A program made the translations under genes and the position numbers. A stretch of 64,000 bases of DNA. Origin: Chitinophagaceae bacterium (lineage in GTDB: Bacteria > Bacteroidota > Bacteroidia > Chitinophagales > Chitinophagaceae). The stretch is taken from assembly GCA_947446645.1 (NCBI GenBank), contig CANFHA010000013.1, forward strand, positions 1 to 64,000, written 5' to 3'. Shown piece by piece: positions 16,411 through 24,847 of this stretch (position 1 is its first letter; every line of letters begins with the position of its first letter). Under the pieces are notes generated by a model. It saw only the letters and a program-made list of their open reading frames with translations. It had not been told where the DNA came from and searched no databases.

Positions 16411-17568
16411 ATGAAGAAATTATTTATACTTACAGCAGCGTTATTATCAGTTTGTGTTTCTTTCGGGCAGCGCGCTGTACATACCTCTGCAACTCCTTTA
16501 AACAGCGTTAACGGTAACCATTTTGCTTTTTCTGCGAGCGATTCACACCTTAGGACCAGCTCGATCGGTGATACCTTGCTGCTTTCAAATATTCTTGCTG
16601 CCGATACTCCTTTGGTCATATATACCGCGGGCAGTGCCGCGAACGGTTACCTCACGGGTACAGATACTTTTGGAGACCAGGGTTTTGCTGAGCGCTACGA
16701 TCTGAATGGTACTACAGTAGATAGCTCCATTGTAGTACTTGGTGTTGTCGCTGAGTTTCATGGCAAGGTAAATCCGCTGTCTACCCATTTTGTTACTTTT
16801 AAGGCCTGGTCTGTAGGCGTAAATACCCCGCTTAGATCCACTATTGCGTATAGTGGCTTTCCCCAGGGAACCCTGGCTGGTATAGATGTTCCCTTCACAC
16901 AGTTGGGCATTGGCACCACGGCTGATACAATTAAGGCTTACCTTTTCGCTGCGCCCACTGTTACCCTTCAGAATTCTTTCTTCGTGGGCTACTCCATGAG
17001 CTACAATTTTGCAACTTTGGCCGGCGATACCATAGGGCTTGCATGCTCTGTAAACGGCGACCGTACAAGTGTTCCATATACCGTTTACACGCATAGCGAT
17101 ACTATTCGTAATAGCGCAGGCACAGCAGATTCAGTCATCACAACAGTATCAGATACTACAGTGAATGTGCAGAACGCGACACAGTGGTCAGATGGTATAT
17201 GGCATGATAACTACTCTGATAACGACTCTCTTTTCAACAATCTTGCCATATACCCAATAGCCGTTATTGGCAACCCTACGGGCCTAAAAGGCATCACGCG
17301 CAACAACCTTACGTTCTTTGGCAATTTCCCTAATCCGGCAGCAAGCAGCACTAATATTCGTTTTTCGCTCTTAAGGGCCACTGATGTGTCTCTGCAGGTT
17401 ATGGATATGAATGGGCGGGTCGTTAATTCTGCTACAGAAGATAATCTCTCTGCCGGCGAGCACACCATCACATTTAATACATCTGCTCTTCCCGCAGGTG
17501 AGTATATCTACATTATTCACACATCTGCCGGGGATGGCATCGCCAGTAAAATGGTAGTTGCACATTAA
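16411..17568 (+). CDS. Second T9SS cargo protein, paralogue of the preceding gene
   Basis: 385 residues. Signal peptide MKKLFILTAALLSVCVSFGQ, a body that aligns with 15161-16255 (NGYLTGTDTFGDQGFAERYD against GYCAGIDVYEDMGFAERFD; FVGYSMSYNFATLAGDTIGL against FVGCTINYTWATLAGDTVGL) and a type A sorting domain (FFGNFPNPAASSTNIRFSL...GEYIYII...SKMVVAH). It carries a 20-residue insertion near residue 235 (SDTIRNSAGTADSVITTVSD). A tandem duplication is the simplest origin. Function unknown; surface or matrix role inferred from the sorting domain. Confidence 0.85.
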   Translation: MKKLFILTAALLSVCVSFGQRAVHTSATPLNSVNGNHFAFSASDSHLRTSSIGDTLLLSNILAADTPLVIYTAGSAANGYLTGTDTFGDQGFAERYDLNGTTVDSSIVVLGVVAEFHGKVNPLSTHFVTFKAWSVGVNTPLRSTIAYSGFPQGTLAGIDVPFTQLGIGTTADTIKAYLFAAPTVTLQNSFFVGYSMSYNFATLAGDTIGLACSVNGDRTSVPYTVYTHSDTIRNSAGTADSVITTVSDTTVNVQNATQWSDGIWHDNYSDNDSLFNNLAIYPIAVIGNPTGLKGITRNNLTFFGNFPNPAASSTNIRFSLLRATDVSLQVMDMNGRVVNSATEDNLSAGEHTITFNTSALPAGEYIYIIHTSAGDGIASKMVVAH

Positions 17569-17572
17569 TTGC

Positions 17573-17640
17573 CAGGCAAAAAAATAATCCCAAATTCCGT
17601 AGAGCATATTTTTTCGGAATTTGGGATTTTTTTTTGCCTG
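17573..17640. terminator. Bidirectional terminator between convergent genes
   Basis: A 14-bp perfect stem AATCCCAAATTCCG/CGGAATTTGGGATT is extended by A and T runs and an outer CAGGC/GCCTG, so it has a T run on both strands. It separates the plus-strand T9SS gene from the minus-strand gene at 17652. Confidence 0.9.
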
Positions 17641-17651
17641 TCTGTGAGTGT

Positions 17652-18143
17652 TTATTTTCCAGGCTTAATTGGCTTACATGTTTTTAGTAGCTTTTTGCTA
17701 TCTATAAGTTTATTCAGATCTGCTGCCGGCCTCTTAAAGGAGCGTTTGGATCCGCAATCGCATATAGAACTGAACGGATCCTTATCAATGATCATTTTAT
17801 ACAATTCGTCTGTAGATGGAACCGTTGGCAAGGCTGCATACTTCTCCCAGGTCATTTTTAAAAAAGCCGTGTTCGCTCCTATTCCGCGGTTGTCCAGCAG
17901 GTAGCCCTTGTGTAGTTCTGTAGGCAACATAGCGCTGCCACCCGCTTTTACATCATGCGGGTCAGGATAGCTTTCAATTCTCGACTTGTCTTCAGAAAGT
18001 ACTACTGGCACCAGTCTTTTATAATTCGCTTTTGTTTTGTAAACGATGGCATGTGGTCCTGTCACCATAGCCTTTTGCGCTGTTGCTACATCTGCGGCGC
18101 CTGCACAGATGATTGTAGATAATAAGATTGCCTTTGCGTTCAT
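17652..18143 (-). CDS. Secreted hypothetical protein
   Basis: 163 residues. N-terminal signal peptide MNAKAILLSTIICAGAADVATAQ. The mature part holds ESYPDPHDVKAGG, a YLLDNRGIGANTAFLKMTWEKY stretch and a CDCGS motif near residue 130, with a basic C-terminus. No family recognised. The two close cysteines could bind metal or form a disulfide. It converges on the preceding T9SS gene and shares the bidirectional terminator. Confidence 0.7.
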   Translation of the reverse strand: MNAKAILLSTIICAGAADVATAQKAMVTGPHAIVYKTKANYKRLVPVVLSEDKSRIESYPDPHDVKAGGSAMLPTELHKGYLLDNRGIGANTAFLKMTWEKYAALPTVPSTDELYKMIIDKDPFSSICDCGSKRSFKRPAADLNKLIDSKKLLKTCKPIKPGK

Positions 18144-18186
18144 GGATCAATGTTTAAAGAAGCGTTGAGTTCTTTCACTAAAAGCA

Positions 18187-18214
18187 AACAACATTCCGGT
18201 AATGGAATGTTGTT
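18187..18214 (-). terminator. Hairpin downstream of the C10 peptidase
   Basis: 11-bp perfect stem AACAACATTCC/GGAATGTTGTT with a 6-nt loop, followed on the minus strand by TGCTTTT. It lies 22 bp past the peptidase stop. Confidence 0.7.
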
Positions 18215-18235
18215 CACGTTTTGCCTTTATCTGAT

Positions 18236-20836
18236 TTATTTTGCGATAGTTATTTTCTGGTTGACAAGGCCACCATCAGTTACTACCTGTATGAAATAGA
18301 TGCCAGGTGCAAATGAGCCTACAGGCACGGTAAATTCACCTATGCTGTTTATATCACTGCTATAAACTTGTTTACCCTGTATGTCCGAAATACGCGTAGT
18401 TATTGCGCGCACGTTAGTGCCGCTCAGGTCTATGGTAATATGGTCACTGGCGGGGTTAGGGTATATTTTAGCTGCCGATAGATCTACATCAGGAAGGTTT
18501 GTTGTTGAAGTAGAAGTGCGGGTAATGCTGCCTATTTTTAGCTTATAAGAGCCCGTGCTGCCGGCAAATTTTGGCGAGCAATGGAACATAACCGTACCAC
18601 CAGTACCACCGGTCAGGTTTATTGTTCCTGCCATCGTAGCATCATATGCAGATGACCAACTCGATCCGCCATTGGTAGAATAAGACCAGACTGCGTCAAC
18701 CGAATAGGAACCGGCATCATCGCTGCTTAGCATATCATTTATCCTTGCAGATATGGTGTAGTTATATCCTGCGGGCAGTACCACCTTGTAGTAATCCTGG
18801 TCCGAAGAGTTGTGGAAGTTAGACCCTGGTGTTCCGGTAGCGGCAGTGCTGCCTGTCCATGTTAGCGTAGAGCTGAGATTGTAAGCGGTACCTGCTGTAT
18901 TGTTGACCTCATAAATATCTGCAGGTACTGGTGGAGCAACAACATTAATAAACACAGGGTTTTCGAAATAATCAGATCCGCCATAATACCACCCTGTACC
19001 ATCGTTATAAGCAAATGTCAGCAGGTAAGTGCCTGGGGCAGCCGTGATGCTCGATGTGCTGAAGGTAAGGTATGGGCTGCTATATAGATACCCCATTGGT
19101 AATGTCATGCCGCTCATTACCTGTATTGTAGAGGCGATTGTTCCGTCTGTATTCAGAAGCACCACCTCATAGCTGCCGGAAAAATCCGTTGAGCCACCGT
19201 TATATACATTCAGATTAACAGATGCCGCGCTGCCTTGCACAAAGGTGGCAGGAGATGGCAACATGTCTGAGTACAGTTCTATAGGCGCAGAATTTGTTAC
19301 TGTCATCGGCACAAAATTCGTGTAGGAACCACCATCCGGCACTGCAGTCCAGCCGCTGCTGCCCGTAGCGCGGTATAAAATACCAATTGTATAAGAGCCT
19401 GGCAGCATGCTCAGCAGGCCGGTAGTGGGAAATGAAAGATCCGGGCTGAAATAGTAGCCGGCAGGTAGTGTAGTACCAGTAACAGAATCAATGAAAGACA
19501 CAAATGAGCCGGATGCATCATAAGCCGCCGCTGCGAAATCGCCGGTATAGTCGGATGTGCCACCATTGTACACACTGGTCGTAACCGTAAACGCCTGGGT
19601 ATAATAAATGGCTGACGATGTCAGGTTTACATAATCATAAAGCGCCAGCGTAGAAGGCGTAGTTACTGTTCCGTTTGGCTTAATGCCGAACACGGCCTGC
19701 TGATCGCTATTGAAGCCACCACCGCCGCCGCCTGTACCTAAAGCAGGTGGGTTCAGTGCATCAATTAAATAGTAGCCATCAGGTCCGCTGCCACCCCATC
19801 CCCAGTTTACGTGCATTTTGTTTGATGCGTCATAGCCATCAAATACAAAGCAGTGCCCGCCGGCAGTTCCAAACCCAACATACAATACCGGGCGTCCGGC
19901 ATCAAGGTCTGTTTCGATCATATTGATCCATGATACGTCAGAATAGGAGGCGCGTTGCTCGCCGTGGAGTGATGCATCATAACCAAAGAAATTTTTCAGT
20001 GAATATTCCGCACAATATGGGGCTGTAGCAGTTGATGATGAGATAACGTAAGCCCCGCTTTCTGACGGTGAGTAGTCCATATTTATACTTATACCCACGT
20101 CCGACATAAGCTTCGCCACGGCAGCATTTGAACCAGTAAGGTGGTTTGGCATAGATGACCAGTTATAAGTGGTGGCACCGAAATTTGCAGACAGTGTGCC
20201 ATAAGAGGTAGTGGAATACGAGTGCGAGCCTGTGCCTGTAGTAGGCCAGTTCCAGAATTTCATGATCTGGGCGGTGGCAGTAGCTACGCAGCCCGTTACA
20301 CTTAGCGCACCAACACCAGCATCATACGGGCAATCATCATTGTACCAGGGGGATTGGTCCCATGTGGTGCTCAGCAAAGGAGACACTGTTGTTGTCCTTT
20401 CGCCTGAGTGGCGCGATACCTTGTCGTTGAGCAGATCATTCCAGTATTTAGCTATTTCTGCTGATGCAGCCACATTGTTCGCTATCACATAGTTGATCTG
20501 TTTGTTGTAGTTCTCAAAAAAACCGGTCACTGTGGAAGGTATGCGGTCGCCCCTGAATTTGCGGTCAAGAGAGTACCCGATCACGGGTGTCACTCCGTCT
20601 TCAGCAGCTACAATTACAAAGCAATGTTCGCCGCTGAATACATAAAACAGGGGAGTGGCTGCGCCCGAGGTGTAAGCAAGTTGCAGGTCGTCGGCGCTTT
20701 GCACAGCGCCGCTGCTGTGTTGCTTCAGGTAGTTATAGCCCACCGCTCTTGCTGTGTTTTGAGACACGGCGGTTGCAAAAGTGGTCCCCGAAAAGGCAAG
20801 CAGCAGTAATAAGAGTAAAAGGTTTATTTTCTTCAT
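18236..20836 (-). CDS. Secreted C10 (streptopain-type) cysteine peptidase with T9SS sorting domain
   Basis: 866 residues. Signal peptide to about residue 23; Spi-type prodomain about 24-140 (ARAVGYNYLKQH, PLFYVFSGEHCFVIVAAEDG, VIGYSLD); C10 catalytic domain about 150-390 with nucleophile C183 in SVTGCVATATAQIMKFW, general base H328 in TAGGHCFVFDGYD and N344 in HVNWGWGG. Two Ig-like repeats follow (about 395-510 and 515-630; GGTSDYTGDF / GGSTDFSGSY), then a pre-peptidase-like beta domain (DIYEVNNTAGTAYNL, NFHNSSDQDYYKVVLP) and a type A T9SS sorting domain (KIYPNPASDHITIDL). The prodomain is expected to be removed to activate the enzyme outside the cell. Likely degrades extracellular protein. 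Confidence 0.92.
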   Translation of the reverse strand: MKKINLLLLLLLLAFSGTTFATAVSQNTARAVGYNYLKQHSSGAVQSADDLQLAYTSGAATPLFYVFSGEHCFVIVAAEDGVTPVIGYSLDRKFRGDRIPSTVTGFFENYNKQINYVIANNVAASAEIAKYWNDLLNDKVSRHSGERTTTVSPLLSTTWDQSPWYNDDCPYDAGVGALSVTGCVATATAQIMKFWNWPTTGTGSHSYSTTSYGTLSANFGATTYNWSSMPNHLTGSNAAVAKLMSDVGISINMDYSPSESGAYVISSSTATAPYCAEYSLKNFFGYDASLHGEQRASYSDVSWINMIETDLDAGRPVLYVGFGTAGGHCFVFDGYDASNKMHVNWGWGGSGPDGYYLIDALNPPALGTGGGGGGFNSDQQAVFGIKPNGTVTTPSTLALYDYVNLTSSAIYYTQAFTVTTSVYNGGTSDYTGDFAAAAYDASGSFVSFIDSVTGTTLPAGYYFSPDLSFPTTGLLSMLPGSYTIGILYRATGSSGWTAVPDGGSYTNFVPMTVTNSAPIELYSDMLPSPATFVQGSAASVNLNVYNGGSTDFSGSYEVVLLNTDGTIASTIQVMSGMTLPMGYLYSSPYLTFSTSSITAAPGTYLLTFAYNDGTGWYYGGSDYFENPVFINVVAPPVPADIYEVNNTAGTAYNLSSTLTWTGSTAATGTPGSNFHNSSDQDYYKVVLPAGYNYTISARINDMLSSDDAGSYSVDAVWSYSTNGGSSWSSAYDATMAGTINLTGGTGGTVMFHCSPKFAGSTGSYKLKIGSITRTSTSTTNLPDVDLSAAKIYPNPASDHITIDLSGTNVRAITTRISDIQGKQVYSSDINSIGEFTVPVGSFAPGIYFIQVVTDGGLVNQKITIAK

Positions 20837-20931
20837 AAGGTTGGTTTAGTGCGCAATATAGTAAATCAATTAATAAATTATTGTTACCCACAAGTTATCT
20901 TTAAAAATGGCATCAATTAAAATATTGTCCG

Positions 20932-21264
20932 TTATTTCAATTTGTCATTATTTTTATGGCGCTCGGCATCACGAATATTCTTTTTTTCAAAATTTTTGCC
21001 CAGCGCCTCAGTCAGGTCTACGCCAGTTTGGTTAGCCAGGCACATAAGCACCCACAGTACATCGGCCATTTCGTCGGCCATGTTTTTTTTGTTATCGCTC
21101 TCTTTAGCCGATTGTTCTCCGTATTTCCTTACCATTATCCGCGATAGCTCGCCCACCTCCTCCATCAGTATACCCAGGTTTGTGAGTTCATTGAAGTAGC
21201 GCACACCCACTGTCGTTATCCAGTTGTCCACCTGTTGCTGTGCCTCTCTTATTGTTATGTCCAT
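20932..21264 (-). CDS. MazG-like nucleotide pyrophosphohydrolase
   Basis: 110 residues with the all-alpha NTP pyrophosphatase metal motif: EEVGELSRIM near residue 35 and DEMADVLWVLMCLANQ near 67 (EExxE...ExxD). Family enzymes hydrolyse non-canonical or excess NTPs to NMP and pyrophosphate. Single-domain length fits the short MazG/RS21-C6 class. Start ATG at 21264; divergent from the MoxR gene, with 74 bp between. Confidence 0.88.
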   Translation of the reverse strand: MDITIREAQQQVDNWITTVGVRYFNELTNLGILMEEVGELSRIMVRKYGEQSAKESDNKKNMADEMADVLWVLMCLANQTGVDLTEALGKNFEKKNIRDAERHKNNDKLK

Positions 21265-21338
21265 GGCAAATAAGAATTTGTTTGTTTACACAAAATAATA
21301 GAACTTCCACGTTTTTAAGCGAAAAGTTCAAAATCAGG

Positions 21339-22304
21339 ATGCGATCATACTCAAGCGATATAGAAGCGGCGGATGCCCTCAAGGAGCAAGCAGCAGTTGT
21401 GCGTAAGGCAATAGGAAAGATAATAGTAGGGCAGGAAGATGTGGTTGAGAAAATGATTATTGCCATCTTATGCAACGGTCATAGTCTGCTGGTAGGTGTG
21501 CCCGGCCTTGCAAAAACGCTGCTGGTAAAGACTATTGCAGATGTGCTCGACCTGTCTTTTAAACGTATACAGTTTACCCCCGATCTTATGCCTAGCGATA
21601 TAGTTGGGGCTGAGATACTGAATGAGCAACGTAGTTTCCAATTCATAAAGGGGCCGATATTTGCCAACATCATCCTCGCCGATGAAATTAACCGTACACC
21701 GCCCAAAACACAGGCAGCCCTGCTGGAAGCTATGCAGGAACGTAATGTAACCGCTGGCGGCACCGTATACAAGTTGCCCGCTCCATTCTTCGTTCTGGCT
21801 ACACAGAACCCGATTGAGCAGGAAGGTACTTATCCACTTCCTGAGGCCCAGCTGGACCGTTTCATGTTCCAGGTAACGCTCGACTATCCAAGTTTTGCAG
21901 AAGAAGTCATGATCGTTCGTAACACTACAGGGTCATCCGTGCAGGAGCTTACCAAAGTAATGACGGGTGAGGATATAATGCATTTCCAGGACCTGGTGCG
22001 CCGTGTGCCGGTGCCAGACAATGTGCTCGAATATGCGGTCGGTCTTGTACAAAAAACACGTCCGGGTCCTAAAAATGTCAATCCGGCTGCAAGTCAGTAT
22101 ATATCCTATGGCGCAGGACCTCGCGCTTCCCAATACCTTGTATTAGGTGCTAAGTGCCATGCGCTGCTGCAGGGCAAATACTCGCCGGACATAGAAGACG
22201 TTCGTGCCATGGCTATGCCGGTACTGCGCCATCGCGTGTTAAGAAACTACAAGGCCGAAGCAGAAGGAATTACCCAGGAGTCGCTGATAAAGCAGCTGCT
22301 ATAA
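21339..22304 (+). CDS. MoxR-family AAA ATPase
   Basis: 321 residues from the ATG at 21339 (MRSYSSD); the frame is open further upstream but without support. Walker A GVPGLAKT near residue 55, Walker B IILADEINRTPPKTQAALLEAM near 110, sensor 1 FFVLATQNPIEQEGTYPLPEAQLDRF near 150, and the C-terminal lid RASQYLVLGAKCHALL. MoxR ATPases act as chaperones, usually for VWA or DUF58 partners, but no such partner is adjacent; an acyltransferase follows 13 bp downstream. Confidence 0.93.
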   Translation: MRSYSSDIEAADALKEQAAVVRKAIGKIIVGQEDVVEKMIIAILCNGHSLLVGVPGLAKTLLVKTIADVLDLSFKRIQFTPDLMPSDIVGAEILNEQRSFQFIKGPIFANIILADEINRTPPKTQAALLEAMQERNVTAGGTVYKLPAPFFVLATQNPIEQEGTYPLPEAQLDRFMFQVTLDYPSFAEEVMIVRNTTGSSVQELTKVMTGEDIMHFQDLVRRVPVPDNVLEYAVGLVQKTRPGPKNVNPAASQYISYGAGPRASQYLVLGAKCHALLQGKYSPDIEDVRAMAMPVLRHRVLRNYKAEAEGITQESLIKQLL

Positions 22305-22317
22305 GCATACTTTCAGC

Positions 22318-23367
22318 ATGGCCACTGCAAAGACAGACAATATCCAATCTATACAGTTTCTGAGGGGTATTGCCGCGTTTATGGTGCTGGTTTTCCATTC
22401 CATCCTGGCAAAAAATTTCCCCACCACCTACCATGTGCAGGAGGTTTCCCGTTATGGCCATTTTGGTGTCAGCGTCTTCTTCGTAATATCAGGCTTTATC
22501 ATACCGTACTCCATGTTCATCAAGGATTACCGGATATCTGATATAAAAAGTTTTTTTATCAAGCGCCTGCTCCGCATAGAGCCGCCTTACGTTATCTCCA
22601 TAGCGCTCATTCTGCTGCTCAATTATTCCAATACATGGTCAGCCTGGTATAAGGGGCCGCCGTTCACTGTAGACTGGCTGAATGTTTTTAGTCACCTGGG
22701 CTACATAAATACGATCACCCGCCAGCCATGGCTCAATGATGCATACTGGACCCTGGGCATAGAGTTCGAGTACTATGTCATTCTTGCGTTTACTTATCCG
22801 CTTATTACTCACCGCAACAAAGCGGTGCTGCTTGGTGCCTACTTCCTTATGCTGGCGGCCTCATTTATACACGATGAAGGCCAGAATATATTTAGTCACC
22901 TGCCGCTCTTCCTGACTGGCATTGCGTTGTTCCTTTTTCGCAGCAAAAAGATATCGCTGTATGAATTCGTGTTTATGACGGTTGCTGCCCTGGCAGTTCT
23001 GTTGCGTTTTGGCCTGCCCATCTTCCTGTTTGCAGTCGCCACGCTATTCTGCATCCAATTTATTAAAAGGGTACCTAAGGCATTCCTCTTCCTGGGCACG
23101 GTGTCTTACTCACTTTATCTCACGCACAATATGGTGGTTACCCGCCTGTGGGGCCTGTTTGATAGATATGCACCTGGTATCGGGATTTGGGTCCGTTGGG
23201 TACTGTGTCTTGCACTTTGCGTTTTAGTAGCGTACATTTATTATCTGCTGGTCGAAAAGCCTTTTCTTAATTTGAGCAAAAGGCTTTTGTTCAGGCATCC
23301 CGGCTCCCAGGGCAGGGCTACACAGGTAGCAGCCGGAGAAAAAATGATAACAGAAAAAACTAACTGA
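22318..23367 (+). CDS. Acyltransferase 3 family membrane protein
   Basis: 349 residues. N-terminal IQSIQFLRGIAAFMVLVFHS (the R..A...V...H core of Acyl_transf_3), a GHFGVSVFFVISGFIIPYS segment near residue 43 and about ten membrane helices ending near 325 (LLVEKPFL). Such enzymes O-acetylate or succinylate sugars of polysaccharides at the inner membrane. It is close to the MoxR gene upstream (13 bp) and the DinB-like gene downstream (4 bp), so the three are probably one operon; acceptor unknown. Confidence 0.88.
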   Translation: MATAKTDNIQSIQFLRGIAAFMVLVFHSILAKNFPTTYHVQEVSRYGHFGVSVFFVISGFIIPYSMFIKDYRISDIKSFFIKRLLRIEPPYVISIALILLLNYSNTWSAWYKGPPFTVDWLNVFSHLGYINTITRQPWLNDAYWTLGIEFEYYVILAFTYPLITHRNKAVLLGAYFLMLAASFIHDEGQNIFSHLPLFLTGIALFLFRSKKISLYEFVFMTVAALAVLLRFGLPIFLFAVATLFCIQFIKRVPKAFLFLGTVSYSLYLTHNMVVTRLWGLFDRYAPGIGIWVRWVLCLALCVLVAYIYYLLVEKPFLNLSKRLLFRHPGSQGRATQVAAGEKMITEKTN

Positions 23368-23371
23368 TCTT

Positions 23372-23842
23372 ATGGAAAACATACAAGAGAAAGCTCATTT
23401 CCTCAAAGAAGAATTTACTCAGGGCCTTGCAGAGCTGGATGCGGATACCCCGCGTAAATGGGGCAAAATGAACCTGCAACAGATGATAGAGCACATGGCC
23501 GAATACGTTAGCATTGCCAGTGGCAAATCATCCGTACGCAATGTAACACCAGAAGCCACGCTTCCCCGCATGCAGGCATTTCTTGCCAGCGAAAAGCCAT
23601 TTCCGGAAAACACACCTAACGTATTGTTGCCCGATGAGCCAGCTCCCGTGAAGCACGCTACAAAAGAAGAAGCCATCGCAGAGTTGCAAACGGAGATCGA
23701 TAATTTTTTGGCTGTATATGAGCAAAACGAAGGGAGAATAACCCCGAATCCATTCTTCGGCGACCTCGATTTTGAGCAACAGGTACAGCTACTGCATAAG
23801 CATGCTACGCATCACCTGCGGCAGTTTGGGGTAGAGGTGTGA
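23372..23842 (+). CDS. DinB/YfiT-superfamily protein
   Basis: 156 residues, predicted four-helix bundle. WGKMNLQQMIEHMAEYV near residue 30 and LLHKHATHHLRQFG at the end contain the histidines expected for the DinB metal site (H at about 42, 145, 149). Members include bacillithiol- or mycothiol-dependent enzymes and many of unknown substrate. It is the last gene before a 370-bp gap and lies 1 kb upstream of paaZ. Confidence 0.7.
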   Translation: MENIQEKAHFLKEEFTQGLAELDADTPRKWGKMNLQQMIEHMAEYVSIASGKSSVRNVTPEATLPRMQAFLASEKPFPENTPNVLLPDEPAPVKHATKEEAIAELQTEIDNFLAVYEQNEGRITPNPFFGDLDFEQQVQLLHKHATHHLRQFGVEV

Positions 23843-23860
23843 CACTATTGCGCAAATACC

Positions 23861-23912
23861 TGAAAATGCAATGTCGTCCTGAGCCCCGCCGAAGGATGAC
23901 ATTGCATTTTCA
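23861..23912. repeat. Palindromic intergenic repeat (REP-like)
   Basis: A 20-bp near-perfect stem TGAAAATGCAATGTC-GTCCT...AGGAT-GACATTGCATTTTCA encloses GAGCCCCGCCGA. The core CCTGAG...CGAAGGA resembles a dispersed hairpin repeat that I recall from many Bacteroidota genomes. The rest of the 23843-24211 gap holds only an A/T-rich stretch and a possible -7 box TAACTTTA at 24183-24190. Confidence 0.7.
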
Positions 23913-24211
23913 TTCCAGGCTAACCAGCATTTGTGAGGGTGGCTACGAAAAACTATTGCTTCACAAATTTTTCCGAAAACACTTTCCCGTTATCATTATT
24001 ACGCTCTCGCAATAAATAACTACCGGGTTGCGTCATTTTGTTGCCCTAACGAAGCACACAAGCAGGCAGGAAAGAAAAATATTTTATAGGATTTATGTAT
24101 TTTTCCATCAAAGGCATGTGAATAATTAAAATTTAACAATTATCCCTGGGGTCCAATGCGATTCGGGAATGAGCAAAAATCGTAACTTTATTAAAAGGAA
24201 ATTATCTGCTG

Positions 24212-24427
24212 ATGACATATCACATTCGCATAAAAAAGGACTACGCAGAGGCCATAATAGCGGACCTTCAAAAAAAAGATGCTCTCGAATTTGTGCCGGA
24301 AGAGGAAGCGTTTGAAGTTCCTCAATGGCAGAAAGATGAAGTGCGGGAAAGAATTGAGAAATATAAAAATAATCCGGAGTTGCTGATTGATGAAGCCTCA
24401 TTTCTAAACATGCTTAATGAAGATTAG
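24212..24427 (+). CDS. Antitoxin of a ParE/RelE-type module
   Basis: 71 residues, mostly helical and acidic, with the pattern of addiction-module antitoxins of the short type: IIADLQKKDALEFVPEEE at the N-terminus, then WQKDEVRERIEKYKNNPELLIDE, a toxin-binding C-terminal half. No DNA-binding domain is obvious. The toxin gene begins 5 bp after the stop. A -7 box TAACTTTA lies 22 bp upstream. Confidence 0.82.
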   Translation: MTYHIRIKKDYAEAIIADLQKKDALEFVPEEEAFEVPQWQKDEVRERIEKYKNNPELLIDEASFLNMLNED

Positions 24428-24432
24428 TCACT

Positions 24433-24744
24433 ATGGCTGACTATAAGCTCATCTTCACACCAGAGGCCAGGGAGGATGTGAAAACTGCTGAAAAGTACTA
24501 CAATGGCCAATTGCTCGGATTGGGTAGAAGGTTTAAAAATGATGTAAAACTCCAGCTATTATTGCTGAAACACAATCCGTTCACAAGAGCTGTCAGATAT
24601 GACAACGTTAGATTTGCCTTGTTGGATAATTTCCCATATTCCATTCATTACACAATTGGCGAAACTGAAATAGTCATCTACGCCGTAATATGTGATTACC
24701 GGAACCCCGCACAATATTGGGTACATGGCGATAAGTACGAATAA
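24433..24744 (+). CDS. ParE/RelE-superfamily toxin
   Basis: 103 residues with the ParE/RelE fold pattern: LIFTPEAREDVKTAEKYYN, then FKNDVKLQLLLLKHNPFTRAVRYDNVRFALLDNFPYSIHYTI, ending VICDYRNPAQYW. The DYRNP..Y end is typical of Bacteroidota ParE-like toxins, where a histidine often stands in the last motif (HRNP); here it is tyrosine-arginine. Target (gyrase or ribosome-bound mRNA) cannot be told from sequence. Together with 24212-24427 it forms a stability or defence module in the chromosome. Confidence 0.82.
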   Translation: MADYKLIFTPEAREDVKTAEKYYNGQLLGLGRRFKNDVKLQLLLLKHNPFTRAVRYDNVRFALLDNFPYSIHYTIGETEIVIYAVICDYRNPAQYWVHGDKYE

Positions 24745-24811
24745 GACACCAACTAATTAGCCAATCAAAATCTTTAACTTGCATAGCTTTTCCAGCTGAT
24801 CGCAGCGTTTA

Positions 24812-24839
24812 CTTTTATGTTTTGATTTTTAACTTTTGA
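24812..24839 (+). repeat. Four heptamer repeats upstream of paaZ
   Basis: CTTTTAT, GTTTTGA, TTTTTAA, CTTTTGA in tandem, period 7, ending 8 bp before the ATG. Same unit as at 11611-11638 before aroB. Confidence 0.7.
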
Positions 24840-24847
24840 ATTATACC

